This document shows positions 9,417 through 18,524 of a DNA stretch of 64,000 bases, piece by piece. Positions within the stretch are counted from its first letter, which is position 1. Each line of letters starts with the position of its first letter. The position numbers were made by a program, and so were the translations under genes. Origin of the DNA: Prorocentrum cordatum (lineage: Eukaryota; Sar; Dinophyceae; Prorocentrales; Prorocentraceae); contig CAUYUJ010000695.1 in assembly GCA_963575745.1 (NCBI GenBank), forward strand, positions 28,501 through 92,500, written 5' to 3'. The notes under the pieces were generated by a model, which searched no databases, was not told the origin of the DNA, and saw only the letters and a program-made list of their open reading frames with translations.

Positions 9417-10072
9417 TCAATGTAACAGTATCGGCGGTGACCAAGATCTGGTATCTTGAGCCATCTTGGAGGCCCTCTTGTGCACTCTGAGGCGCTGCAG
9501 GAGCCATCATGGGTCATCTTGGGCGCTCGAACTGCCCGTGGGGACCCCTCGTCCAGGCCCAGGGAAAGGGCTCCAGGGGGAGGGGCAAGCCTCTCCCCGA
9601 AGGGGCAGAACGGGGATTGAGAGAGGAAGCTCCCCAGACCACCTGTCGGGGGCGCGCAAACATGGATGAGCGACCCATGGATTTGGCGCGCGGTCGCCAA
9701 ATCCATGGAGCGCGGGAGGTGCCCTCCCCAAAATGCGGCCGGCGCCGCCTCGCTCGGCGGCGGAAATCCGCGGTCTCCCATGGAAACGGGGCCCGTCGCG
9801 AATCCACGCCCCCTTGATCCATGCTTGCGATCGCCGGAGTTTGCGCCCAGAGGGCTGGTGGGACTCTGTAATGGAGGATGACGATTAATAAATGACCGGG
9901 GGTCGTGTTCACGCGGCGGCGCCCGGGATGACGATTAGAAAGAACCGGCCGCGGGCTGGAAAACTATTTCTTCAATCGTTCTCCGCCAGTCAGACAATTG
10001 GGCAGAAATAGCAGAAAACTATGTTTGTAATCGTTCTCCCCCATTTTTTTTTCATCGTCACCCCGCATTAGT
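9417..10072. other. No gene recognised
   Basis: 9425-9530 has a few GGCCATCTTGG-type words. The 35 bp after the F8 end (GCGGTGACCAAGATC) recurs after the F8 copy near 10185, indicating a shared flank. The remainder is unassigned. Confidence 0.4.
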
Positions 10073-10163
10073 AAGTGGGGGGGGAAGACAAAAAACCCGA
10101 AGATGTGGGAAACTATGGGGCATATTGTTATGTGTGTATTTGTTTGTGTGTCCTGGGGCCCCT
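10073..10163 (+). mobile_element. F8 repeat, 5'-truncated copy
   Basis: AAGTGGGGGGGGAAGACAAA through AACCCGAAGATGTGGGAAAC to GTGTGTCCTGGGGCCCC. It lacks the CAGGAGGGG start. Confidence 0.7.
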
Positions 10164-10309
10164 TCAGTAACGAGATCAGCGGTGACCAAGATCGGCACGA
10201 CGCTGCCGCGCCCCGCCTCGGCCACGGTCCGCGCCCCCCTTCCCCTCGGCAGGTCGTCCATCGGTGGGCTTCCCATCGTTCCGAACTATGGGAAGCCCAC
10301 ACGCCTCGC

Positions 10310-10475
10310 TCTCCTCCTCCTCCTCCCCCTCCTCCTCCTCCTCCCCCCCTCCTCCTCCTCCTCCCCCCTCCTCCTCTCCTCCTCCTCCTCCTCTTCCTCC
10401 TCCTCCTCCTCCCTCCTCCTCCTCCTCCTCCTCCTTCCTCCTCCTCCTCCTCCTCCCTCCTCCTCCTCTTCCAAT
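10310..10475. repeat. (TCC)n microsatellite
   Basis: Degenerate CTC/TCC repeat, followed by a short (GA)n at about 10487-10507. Confidence 0.95.
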
Positions 10476-11011
10476 GCGGCAGAGAGGCAGAGAGAGAGAG
10501 AGAGAGACTAGATGGAGCAGCGATCCATGTGGAATCACATGGTTTGCGAAGTAAGGGGGCGCGCAGACCTTACGATTCCACTGGGATTGCTTTAGAAAAC
10601 GTAGTTGTGCAGCCAGAGTCTCGAAATTTCCTGTCCCAGGCACGCGGCCTAAGAAACCGCCGGCGCTGGCCACGCGGCGGAAGGAACCGCTTGCACGCGC
10701 GACCCGGGACATTGCTCACCGAGATCTCGGAAACCAGCCGGCGCGAGACCAGGAATTTCTGAACCCATGATTTCCGAGCCACTTCGCGAGGTGCAGGTCA
10801 CCAGATTCCCTTGGTGACGAACCAACAGCACACACCCGCACCCATAAGGGGGTCCGAGAGGGCTACGGGGTGCGTGTTGTCGGATGGGGGGGCCCCGCCC
10901 GAACGGGAGCGTTCCCCAGGGTCCGACAACCTGCACCCCTACCCATAGCCAGTCCTCCTCCCCACGAACCCCCCTATGGGTGCGTGTGTGTGTGTGTGTG
11001 TGTGTGTGTTT
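10476..11011. other. No gene recognised; (GT)n at 10984-11009
   Basis: Non-repetitive DNA without supported coding, ending in a GT dinucleotide run directly before an F8 copy. Confidence 0.4.
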
Positions 11012-11170
11012 CAGGAGGGGAAAAAAAACACACAGACACAATTAATCGTCGGTTCCCAGGAAAATGTGGGAAAATATGGGAAGTGGGGGGGAAGACAAAA
11101 ACCCCGAAGATACGGGAAACTATGGGGAATATGTTTCTTTGTGTGTCTTTGTTTGTGCGTCCTGGGGCCC
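11012..11170 (+). mobile_element. F8 introner-like repeat, full copy
   Basis: CAGGAGGGGAAAAAAAACAC, CGGTTCCCAGGAAAATGTGG, GGGGAAGACAAAAACCCCG, GAATATGTTTCTTTGTGTG, ending GTCCTGGGGCCC. No ORF; splice-like ends. Confidence 0.75.
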
Positions 11171-11309
11171 CTTTAGTGTTGTTCGCTCGTCACTTGGGGG
11201 TTTCTGGCGACCTCTGTAACACGACGCGAAGATCGGGACAAAATCGGATCGGGATCATTCGAAACCTCAGAGAATCGGCGGGTTTGGAGGATGCATTGGG
11301 CGCCGCGGC

Positions 11310-11364
11310 CGCTCCAGAGCGTTCCGGAACGCTCTGAGAGCGCTCCGGAACGCTCTGGAGCGAT
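11310..11364. repeat. Back-to-back perfect palindromes
   Basis: CAGAGCGTTCCGGAACGCTC (11315-11334) is the start of a 22-bp self-complementary palindrome. The next 26 bp repeat the motif as GCTCCGGAACGCTCTGGAGC. Confidence 0.85.
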
Positions 11365-11398
11365 TTATCCTGATCCTAGCTCTGTTTTAGTGTTTCCG

Positions 11399-11530
11399 AT
11401 GTGTGGGCCCCGGAAGTCCGGACCACTTCTCCAGGGCTTGTTTCTCGTCCTGAATCGTTTTGTGACGCTCCCGAGGCCCGGCGAGGGCCCCCCGAGGCCG
11501 AAATCTACCAGAAGCCGCCCGCTCCAAATT
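11399..11530 (+). repeat. Family J dispersed repeat, copy 2
   Basis: Contains CGTTTTGTGACGCTCCCGAG and GGCCCGGCGAGGGCCCCCC. It is closest to the copy at 12893-13010. Confidence 0.65.
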
Positions 11531-11698
11531 TTTTGGGGGGAATCGCCCTGTTTTACTCGGGGCGGCCCCTCGCTCGCAGGCCGCATTACCCCCCTCCCCC
11601 AGGCCAGGCGGCGCCCCGCCGCGCGGCGGCGCGGCGAGGCCGCGGCTGCGACGAGGGAGCCTCGGGGGAGGAGGGCCCTGGCCAGATGCTCGTCTCGT

Positions 11699-11892
11699 AC
11701 GGGGCGTGAAAACGACCACAGCCACTGCTTTCCTTGTGTTGCCGCCTTCCGGCCAGCAGAAACAAAGCAGAGGTTGTGGTCATGTTCGTTGAGCTTGGCG
11801 CCAGGGAAATGACCACAACCACTGCTTCTTTTTCGGCTGGCTGGAAGGCGGCGCAAACAAGAAGCAGTGGCTGTGGTCATTTTCCCGTCCCG
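11699..11892. repeat. Nested four-arm foldback
   Basis: The outer arms are about 40 bp each, roughly 11711-11752 (GACCACAGCCACTGCTTTCC...) and 11834-11876 (...GAAGCAGTGGCTGTGGTC). Inside, 11753-11788 and 11803-11834 form a second inverted pair with the same GACCACAACCACTGCTTC core. One sequence is therefore present four times in alternating orientation. It may fold as a cruciform. Confidence 0.75.
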
Positions 11893-11915
11893 CATTTCGG
11901 GCGACCTTCCTGGAT

Positions 11916-12130
11916 CAGGAGGGGAAAAACACACAGACACCCTGAATCGTCGATTCCCAGGAAAAGATAGGAACATCTGGGAACTTGGGGGGAAGGCAAA
12001 CACTCAGAACACATGGGAAAATATGGGGGATCCTGTTATTTGTGTCTATTTAAATAAACACAAATAATTACTTGTGTGTCCCAGGTGGGCCCTGGGACAC
12101 ACAAGTAATTACTTGTGTGTCCCAGGGCCC
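11916..12130 (+). mobile_element. F8 repeat with hairpin in its 3' end
   Basis: CAGGAGGGGAAAAACACACA start and GTCGATTCCCAGGAAAAGAT. The 3' end carries a perfect inverted duplication: arms 12066-12085 and 12091-12110 (AATTACTTGTGTGTCCCAGG and its complement, 5-nt loop), then a final GTGTGTCCCAGGGCCCC. Confidence 0.75.
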
Positions 12131-12439
12131 CTGCACTGGAGCCCACCTGGCGGATCTGTTCGATGCTGGTGCGACCCTAGGTCGACTCAAGTTCGGCTCC
12201 AGTTCGTCTCAGGTTCGGCTCAGGTTCGGCTCAGGGTCGTTCCAGCTCGACGGACGTCCGACGCAGCTCCGACGCAAGAGTGGAGCCGGTGTCTCCGGGA
12301 AGGCTCCCACGATGAGCATCCCACTTTGAGATCCAGGCGCCCCGTGCGCTCCCTCGGCATCGCTCGGGCGTGCGCCTACTTTTTTCGTCCCCGGAGATCC
12401 CACGCACGGAAAAGTCAAGGCGGAGGTTTTTCTCAGTTC
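12131..12439. other. No gene recognised
   Basis: 12185-12250 has a short TCAGGTTCGGCTC-type tandem. 12353-12380 matches the start of F11. Nothing else is supported. Confidence 0.35.
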
Positions 12440-12555
12440 TCGGCCTCTATAGGGCCCCCCCCGGGCCCCAGGACTGTCAACAAAAACGACTCTGGAGGAA
12501 AGACCAGTCCTGGGGAAAGGGTCGAGACTTCTGGGGGCCCCGTAGTGAAAAACAC
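12440..12555 (-). repeat. Family J dispersed repeat, copy 3
   Basis: Reverse-oriented relative of 2128-2245, with GGGCCCCAGGACTGTCAACA and GGGGAAAGGGTCGAGACTTC. Confidence 0.5.
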
Positions 12556-12754
12556 GACATCGAGCCGGGCGGTTTCTAGTCCGGTTTCGGGCCCCTGAGC
12601 CCCTTACAAAATCGATCCGGCCCGACAATGGGCGCAGAACGATCGAGTTTGGGTGCTTAGGTCGTAATTTCTCTCGGCGCTGCAATGTTTTGACTACGTC
12701 GGGTCTCAGGACATGTGTCAATGCCGTTACCCTTGCCTCGTTTCTCGGCTCTTT

Positions 12755-12870
12755 GGGGGACCTCCTGGGAGACCCTCGTCGCCACTGCTGGGCTCCCTTC
12801 GCAGTTCTGGTCGGGACGCACCCGGGGAGAGGTCCAGGGAGTAGCGGTGTCGGTACCTTCCCAGACATCC
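12755..12870 (+). repeat. F12 dispersed repeat, copy 2
   Basis: CCTCGTCGCCACTGCTGGG through GGGGAGAGGTCCAGGGAGTA to GTCGGTACC, as in 8060-8180 and 60835-60960. Confidence 0.6.
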
Positions 12871-12892
12871 AGTGGCTCCCAACTTTTCGATG

Positions 12893-13010
12893 CGTGGGTA
12901 CCGAAGGTGTGGACCACGTCTCCCAAGGGGCTTGTTCTTCGCCTGGAGTCGTTTTGTCACGCTCCCGAGGCCCGGCGAGGGCCCCCAGAGGCCGGAAACG
13001 GCCCGAAACC
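12893..13010 (+). repeat. Family J dispersed repeat, copy 4
   Basis: Contains CGTTTTGTCACGCTCCCGAG and GGCCCGGCGAGGGCCCCCAG. Confidence 0.6.
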
Positions 13011-13157
13011 GTCGGATCTTTGGGTTCCCTGACCTTCCAGTGAGCTATTTCTTAGCACCAGAGGTCTACAAACCTAAGACACGGAACGAGGCACCTGGAT
13101 ACAAAAGATTCTAGAAGTGCTCGTGGGGCAGGGCTTGTCGGTCGGGTGCTATTTTTT

Positions 13158-13290
13158 AGCCTTGGCATCGCTCGGACGTGTGCGTTTTTCCTTCGGCGAG
13201 GACCATCGAGGAGCATCCTTGATCACTTCGCGAAAAAAAAAACACGCACGAAACCGAACAAAGCACAGGCAATGGACGTCCGAGCGATGG
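13158..13290 (+). repeat. F11 dispersed repeat, copy 2
   Basis: GCCTTGGCATCGCTCGGACG, CCTTCGGCGAGGACCATCGA, then GAAACCGAACAAAGCACAGG. It closely matches 4938-5075. Confidence 0.7.
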
Positions 13291-13328
13291 CCAGTAGCCC
13301 TCCTGGAAGTTCGGGGCTCTCGTCCGCA

Positions 13329-13515
13329 GATGGTCTGGTACCGGAAATTTTCGGTAGCGATTTCGACGCACCCCGAATTTCGGTAGCGACCGGATCTTTG
13401 TTCGAGGGCGTTGAGATAGCGGATTTCGGAACGCTCCGATGCCGGTATTGGGCGCTGCATTTCGGTATTTCCGTAGCGACCGATCTCTGCGGAGCGCTAC
13501 CGGAAATTTTCGGGG
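13329..13515. mobile_element. F4 MITE, copy 1, right end truncated
   Basis: Starts GATGGTCTGGTACCGGAAAT. The interior has CGACGCACCCCGAATTTCGG, CGGTATTGGGCGCT and GCGACCGATCTCTGCGGAGC. It ends inside the right TIR where an F5 element begins (about 13513), so one inserted into or recombined with the other. Confidence 0.75.
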
Positions 13516-13640
13516 ATCCCTATCCCCAAGATCGACACGCCAAGAGGCGATGACAATCTTAGGGATGCGCCCTCAAAGAAGAGGGGAATCCCCGAGATCG
13601 GCCTCGTGATGAGGAGATGCCCAACATAGGGATAGGGGCT
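13513..13640. mobile_element. F5 MITE, truncated copy
   Basis: CCCTATCCCCAAGATCGACACG, GGCGATGACAATCTTAGGGA and GCCCAACATAGGGATAGGGG match 14279-14433 but lack the outermost CCAGCCT ends. Confidence 0.65.
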
Positions 13641-13649
13641 CTCGTCCCC

Positions 13650-13860
13650 CCAGGAGCCTGGCCCCCCTGCCCGGGCCGCGAGCCTCCCCCGCGGCGGCGC
13701 CGCCAGCGCCGCCGCCGGCGCCGCGGCCGCGCCGGCCGGCGCGGTGGGCCGCCGCGCGGCCTCCGCGGGGCTGGCGCTCTGCCCGGCTGCCGCCGGCGGG
13801 GCCGCGGGGGGCGCGGGCGCCGTGGCCCCGGGCGCGCTGGTGGAGGTTCGCGGGGCAATA
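13650..13860 (+). other. Extremely GC-rich block, possible exon
   Basis: About 200 bp of nearly uninterrupted G and C. One forward frame (about 13734-13860) reads as an Ala/Gly-rich GC3 frame ending ALVEVRGAI. That could be part of an exon, but composition alone may explain it. Confidence 0.2.
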
Positions 13861-13904
13861 TCTTACCATCGGCGGCGGGCGCGGGGGGGAAATGAGAAGG
13901 GGCG

Positions 13905-14072
13905 GGACTTCCGAGGCTTCTGAGAAGTTTCTGGACTTCTGAGAGGGCTTCTCAGAAGTTCTGTCTGTATTCGAAATAGGCCAAGGAAACGTCTCAGAAG
14001 CCCCCCGGACTTCTAAGAAGTCCCGCGGCCTTCTGAGAAGGCCTTCTCCTGAAATTTTCTGAGAAGGCCTAC
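13905..14072. repeat. F9 palindrome cluster
   Basis: Many CTTCTGAGAAG / CTTCTAAGAAG palindromes, including GGACTTCTAAGAAGTCC and GGCCTTCTGAGAAGGCC. Confidence 0.7.
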
Positions 14073-14074
14073 CC

Positions 14075-14272
14075 AGATAGTCTGGTACCGGAAATTTTCG
14101 GTAGCGATTTCGACGCACCCCGAATTTCGGGAGCGGCCGGATCTTCGTTTGAGGGCGTTGAAGTAGCGGGTTTCGGAGCGCTCTGATACCGGTATTGGGC
14201 GCTACATTCCGGTATTTCGGTAGCGACCGATCTCTGCGGAGCGTTACCGGAAATTTTCGGTAGCGGACCATC
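14075..14272. mobile_element. F4 MITE, copy 2, complete
   Basis: GATAGTCTGGTACCGGAAAT left and TTTTCGGTAGCGGACCATC right are inverted. 198 bp, no ORF. Closest relative is 48412-48607. Confidence 0.85.
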
Positions 14273-14278
14273 AGGGTA

Positions 14279-14433
14279 CCAGCCTCGAACGTACCTCTAT
14301 CCCTGAGATTGACACGCCAAAAGGCGATGACAATCTTAGGGATTCGCCCTCAAAAAAGAAGGAGGAAATCCCTAAGATTGGCATCGTGATGAGGCGATGC
14401 CGAACATAGGGATAGGGATATGTTCCAGGCTGG
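14279..14433. mobile_element. F5 MITE, complete copy
   Basis: CCAGCCTCGAACGTACCTCT left and GGGATATGTTCCAGGCTGG right are imperfect inverted repeats. The interior has GATTGACACGCCAAAAGGCG and CATCGTGATGAGGCGATGCC. Confidence 0.8.
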
Positions 14434-14460
14434 TAAATATCAGCCATCCGAGGCGGGAAC

Positions 14461-14612
14461 TTATCCACATCCACCGCCTGGAGGGTCAGTTTTCGGAGCC
14501 TCGGCAGGCGGTGGACAGGGACATATTCGGGCCCCCGGGGGCCGAAACATGTCCACATCCACCGCCCGCTGGGGCAGCAGGACGTCAGTTCCCAGGCGGT
14601 GGATATGGATAA
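14461..14612. mobile_element. Foldback with CCACCGCCTGG arms
   Basis: TTATCCACATCCACCGCCTG at the left and CAGGCGGTGGATATGGATAA at the right are inverted, with a second inverted pair inside. A diverged relative lies at about 3265-3470 and a fragment near 18055. Confidence 0.65.
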
Positions 14613-14649
14613 ATCCCCGCTCGCAAGCTTCGCGCAGAGGGGGGTTCAG

Positions 14650-14790
14650 GGGGGAGGGGGGGAGGCTTCTTAGAGGCACCCCTGCTTCCCAGAAGGCGCG
14701 GGCGCGCGGGCCTCGTCTGTGCACGTGGGGCCCGCGCCTTCTGCGCGAGCAGCCTCCTTCTAGGAAGCCTTCCCCCCCCCCCTGGCCCCC
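14650..14790. mobile_element. F9 foldback, second copy
   Basis: GGGGAGGCTTCTTAGAGGC left and CTTCTAGGAAGCCTTCCCC right, with a GGCGCGGGCGCGCGGGCC-type core. It resembles 2990-3240. Confidence 0.55.
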
Positions 14791-15175
14791 TCTGCGCGCC
14801 GCCAACAAGCCAGACATCAGAGCGTGAATTACCTCCCCCGCTTTCGCTTCCAGGCAAAACCAAGCCATACCACGCGCCTCCTCGTCAAGCGTCCTGACCA
14901 GTACAGGCCGCAATTTGGCATTGTTTGGTATCTCTTGGAAGCGAGGGTGGTCAAAAGCGAGGTAGGTTTGTTTTCCCCCGAAGACAGTCAGAATCGCACG
15001 AAGGGCGCAGGGATGTCCTTCGGGTACCCTCTGCGTCCCTGCCTCTGCGGCCCGTCCTTCGCGGTTTTCCCTGGGCGGCCCTTCCTGGTGTGGGCCCTCC
15101 GCCGCCCGAGAAGTGCCAACTTCGGTGTCCGAGGCCCTTCCGTCCCTACCGCCCGTCCTTATTAGAGATTTGGAT
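14791..15175. other. No gene recognised
   Basis: Non-repetitive sequence without a supported frame. A leading exon of the downstream esterase gene could lie here, but I cannot identify one. Confidence 0.35.
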
Positions 15176-15328
15176 TACCAATTTGAAACATATCCTATCC
15201 CTATGTTTGGCATCACCTCACCTCGATGCCGATCTTAAGGATTCCCCCAGTTTCTGAGGGCCTATCCCTAAGATCGTCCTTTTTGCTCGCCCATCTTCGG
15301 GATAGGGATAAGTTCGAGGCTGGTTATT
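15176..15328. mobile_element. F5 MITE copy
   Basis: ACCAATTTGAAACATATCCT left and AGTTCGAGGCTGGTTATTGG right are imperfect inverted repeats. The interior has CCGATCTTAAGGATTCCCCC. Confidence 0.65.
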
Positions 15329-15360
15329 GGACTGTATCACATGAACGTGAGTTTTCGGAG

Positions 15361-15500
15361 GGCTGCGCTTCATTTTTTGGATCGGCGCTGGAGCCGTCTC
15401 CCTGGCGCGCGGAGCGCGCCGGCGCTGCCAGGGGGTTCAGGCGCCGATCCGGGGAAGCCGCGCGGACCTCCGCAAGCTGTGGTGTTTTTATGTCATTTGC
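15361..15500. mobile_element. F7 hairpin element directly upstream of the esterase exon
   Basis: GGATCGGCGCTGGAGCCGTC pairs with CAGGCGCCGATCC, with a GC-rich inner hairpin and a right end GTTTTTATGTCATTT. It is followed by GCTCCCTGAGAG, so its right end sits at an apparent 3' splice site. Confidence 0.55.
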
Positions 15501-15510
15501 TCCCTGAGAG

Positions 15511-15928
15511 GTGGCCGACCCAGGTACCTACAGCGCCCTTGCCTACTCGCCCCCCCGTTCGGGCGGCAAGAAGCTGCCGCTGCTGCTGGTGCTGCACGGC
15601 GCCGGCAGAAACGACCGCGGCGTGTGGGACCTGGCGGATCCCAGGGGTGAGCACGGGGGCCTTCCTCCGAGTCTGCTCCCCGGGTGTTGCTAAGAGTGTT
15701 CGGGGGAGGAAGAGGTCATGATGATTAGGAGTATGATGACGATGTTGTTGGTGGTTATGATGATGATGATGATCATGGTGATGATGTTGTTGGTGGTTAT
15801 GATGATGCTGCTGATGATGATGCTGATGCTGATGATGTTGATGCTGATGATGATGCTGCTGCTGATGTTGATGCTGATGCTTATGATGTTGCTGCTGATG
15901 ATGATGCTGATGCTTCTGATGATGATGC

Positions 15929-15959
<31 letters not shown>

Positions 15960-16054
15960 CATGATGGTGATGGTGATGGTGATGATGATGACGATGACGA
16001 TGACGATGATGATGCTGATGATGATGCTGATGATGATGATGATGATGCTGATGC

Positions 16055-16127
<73 letters not shown>

Positions 16128-17291
16128 CGGTTCTAAGATGCCCCAGTCTCCCAGGGCGTTCTTTACTTCTCATGTTCCGCGCGGGCTGTAGAAACGAGGG
16201 TCGCTAGATACTCTGGAATTTCTGGGACTTCTCCCGAGCCAATTGTATCACGGCGTTGCTCTCGTCCTAGGTGGCCCTGGTCCAGGGGTCGAGCAAGAGG
16301 CACTGCGTAAACATAAACTTTCGAAGCTCCGCGCGGATGACTCGGATCGGCGCCAGGCCCCCCAGGGCGGCGCTGGGGGGCATTCATCGCAGATCCAGGA
16401 AATCCGCGCGGAGCTCCCAACTTTTCTTTGTTTTTGATGCAGCTTTTCCTGTCTTTCAAGATGTCCTCAGAACTGCCTCCAGGGCACCCCTCTCGAGCCC
16501 CGTCCCGATGAGATCCAAAAGTGCGCAGAGAGCGAGTGCCATCTTGGGTCAGAACCATTCCTAGCATCACCCGATGCTCGCGTGCGGCCGCGCCCCTGGA
16601 GAGCTCGCGGACAATTTCGCCGTGGTGGCCCCGTACGCCGCGGGAAAGTCCAGCTTCTATGTGGAGCCCAGAAAGAAGCTGATACAGTTCGTCGAGTGGG
16701 TCTGCAGCGACGAGGGGCGTAGGGCCGGGTGCCCCACCGTGGACCCGAAGCGCATATTTCTCTTCGGCTTCAGCGACGGCGCCACACTGAGCGTGGAGCT
16801 GGCCACGACAGGACGCTTCGCAGGCGGCGTGATCGCTGCCTACGGCTTCACGGGCGAGCTCCCTGCGCTGGCGCTGGCCCGCTTGAGGAATCTGCCGCTC
16901 TGGGTGTTCCACTCGGCAGACGACCGCATCTTCCCCGTGAGCTGCAGTGACAGGCTGGTCGGGGCCCTGAGGAAGGTGAACACAACGGACGTCGTGAGGT
17001 ACACGAGGTTTCTGGAGAGAGAAATGGGCACAGACGCACAGCAACGTAGATTCCCATCAAGATCTGGGAGAATCGGGACAGCGGAGGGGGATCAGTGATC
17101 AGAAAATTACCGAACACATTGGAAAAATTGGAAGTCCTGTGTTGTTTTTGCTGTTCTTCTGTGTCCAGAAGCACCCTTGGAGGTACGATCGAGACCAGGA
17201 GGGCTTCACTGGAGCCGTGCAGGGGCACAGCACCGGGATCACCGCGGCCAGGCTGGCGGACACCTACTCCTGGATGCTCTCCGTGGGCTAG
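15511..17291 (+). CDS. Split gene: alpha/beta-hydrolase (polyhydroxybutyrate depolymerase/esterase-like)
   Basis: Three exons can be read. Exon 1 (about 15511-15680) encodes TYSALAYSPP then LPLLLVLHGAGRND, the strand and oxyanion-loop region of esterase/PHB-depolymerase folds. Exon 2 (about 16560-17007) contains GFSDGAT, the GxSxG nucleophile elbow, and HSADDRIFPV with the acidic residue. Exon 3 (17183-17291) contains GFTGAVQGHSTGIT, the likely catalytic His, and ends TYSWMLSVG then TAG at 17289. Exons 2 and 3 join in frame across a GT-AG intron at 17008-17182. The exon 1/2 junction is unresolved; TGCTC occurs at both candidate edges. No start codon or signal peptide is visible, so an upstream exon is likely. 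Substrate is unknown. The reaction would be hydrolysis of a carboxylic ester. Context is only repeats. The triad and frame continuity make this the best host gene here. Confidence 0.72.
15718..16128. repeat. (GAT)n microsatellite inside esterase intron 1
   Basis: ATG/GAT trinucleotide array with GCT interruptions, pure near its 3' end. His- and Met-rich open frames here are artefacts. Confidence 0.95.
16250..16440. mobile_element. F7 hairpin element inside esterase intron 1
   Basis: GTAAACATAAACTTTCGAAG and GCTCCGCGCGGATGACTCGG on the left pair with CAGGAAATCCGCGCGGAGCT on the right. It is followed by TTTTTGATGCAG. The leader AGGTGGCCCTGGTCC resembles that of the 7774 copy. Confidence 0.65.
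17008..17182 (+). mobile_element. Esterase intron that is a diverged F8 repeat (candidate introner)
   Basis: The intron starts GTTTCTGG and ends CCTTGGAG. In order it contains CACAGACGCAC, GATTCCCATCAAGATCTGGG, GGAGGGGGATCA, GAACACATTGGAAAAATTGG and TTCTTCTGTGTCCAG. Free F8 copies have, in the same order, CACAGACGCA, GATCCCCAGGAAAGTATGGG, GGGGGGATCA, GAACATATGGCAAAATAAGG and TTTGTGTGTCCTGG. Position, order and length (175 versus about 160 bp) agree, which supports common descent. Alignment by eye only. Confidence 0.6.
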
Positions 17292-17533
17292 CCTGGCCGC
17301 CCTGTTCTTGGCCTCCTATAGATTCAGGAGCCAGGCGAAGACTGGCAGATCGTGGCTGCTAAAGCGGAGCTCTGGGAAATTGTTTTTTCTTCTTCCGGGA
17401 AACAGTCCGCTTTTGCTGTTTCGTGCAGTCAGTTTGATTCCGGGAACGTGTGTTTTTCTTCCAGGAAGGTTTAGCAGCCGCGGATTTGCCAGCCCTCGCC
17501 CAGTTTCCGATAGATGGGGTCCGGGTAGGTGTG
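17292..17533. other. Downstream of esterase stop; no feature
   Basis: Presumed 3' flank of the esterase gene. No AATAAA signal is evident. Confidence 0.35.
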
Positions 17534-17690
17534 GAGTCGGAGGATCGCGCCGCATCGTCGATGCATCGACTGTGCGGCTTGATGTGGAGCCCGTGTTTCC
17601 CTACGCCAACGTCGCCGATGCATCGCCGACGTCGCCGATGCATCGCCGATACATCGGCGTTGCATTGGCGATGCGGCGCGGTCCTTCGAC
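17534..17690. mobile_element. F6 foldback element, copy 1
   Basis: GAGTCGGAGGATCGCGCCGC left and GCGGCGCGGTCCTTCGAC right are inverted. The interior is a cluster of CGCCGATGCATCG words. The flank GACCCCATCGAGGAGGCCTC is also shared with 26418-26576. Confidence 0.75.
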
Positions 17691-18295
17691 CCCAGCTACT
17701 CGGACCCCATCGAGGAGGCCTCTACCTGTGCCCAAGGCGTTGCGCGGTTCGGTAGCAATTCATGGGAGCTTTGGTTTGCCCTCGTGGCTTCGTCTTCAGA
17801 GTGCGTCAGCGTCGATCAGCGCTTGGTAATCGATGAGTGAGATGGCTCCGATTTAGCGTCGGCTGGCGTCAGTTCGCGTCGATCTAGCGTCGATTTAGTG
17901 TCGACTCGCAAGAGCCAGCAGGATGGCGTGGGAGGCCCCCATGAGTTGCCACCGGAGAGGGGCGTCGGACTCCTGAGAGGACAGCATTGGTAAAAAGAAG
18001 TCCTCCTCTGTTCTCATTCGTCCCACCACCTGTCTCAGGTCGTGGGCGGGAAACGTATCCATATCCGCGCCCTGGCGGGCCAGGCCCCTGAGCCTCGGCC
18101 CCTTGGATGCGGGGTCTTTCTTTGCGAGTGACCCGCGCGGAGTGTATGCATGCGACCGCGTGCCCGCAGGATCGTGCCCCGGGATGCAGACCGCGGGGCG
18201 TTGATGTGTGTAGGTTCGCGGCTCGTAGTCAGGGGAACCAGGTGGGAATATGCGCAACGCGAAGGCAGCTCAAGCGCAATGGAACGCTCTTCTTG
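17691..18295. other. No gene recognised
   Basis: 17835-17905 has repeated GTCGATTTAGCGTCG words. 18045-18075 matches the CATATCC.CGCCCTGG foldback arm. No supported coding. Confidence 0.35.
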
Positions 18296-18364
18296 CTCGG
18301 TGTGTGTGTGTGTGTTTGTGTGTGTTTGTGAGTGTGTGTTTGTGAGTGTGTGTTTGTGTGTGTT

Positions 18365-18411
<47 letters not shown>

Positions 18412-18483
18412 TTGTGTGTGTGCTTGTGTGTGCTTGTGTGTGCTTGTGTGTGCTTGTGCTTGTGTGTGTGTTTTGTGTGTGTT

Positions 18484-18524
<41 letters not shown>

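Noticed and set aside
8703-9781. Long minus-strand His/Thr/Tyr/Ile frames and plus-strand Met/Cys/Val/Tyr frames
   Set aside because: They are translations of the tetranucleotide array in three rotating frames.
15493-16191. Poly-His (minus) and poly-Met (plus) frames
   Set aside because: Both come from the GAT/ATG microsatellite in esterase intron 1.
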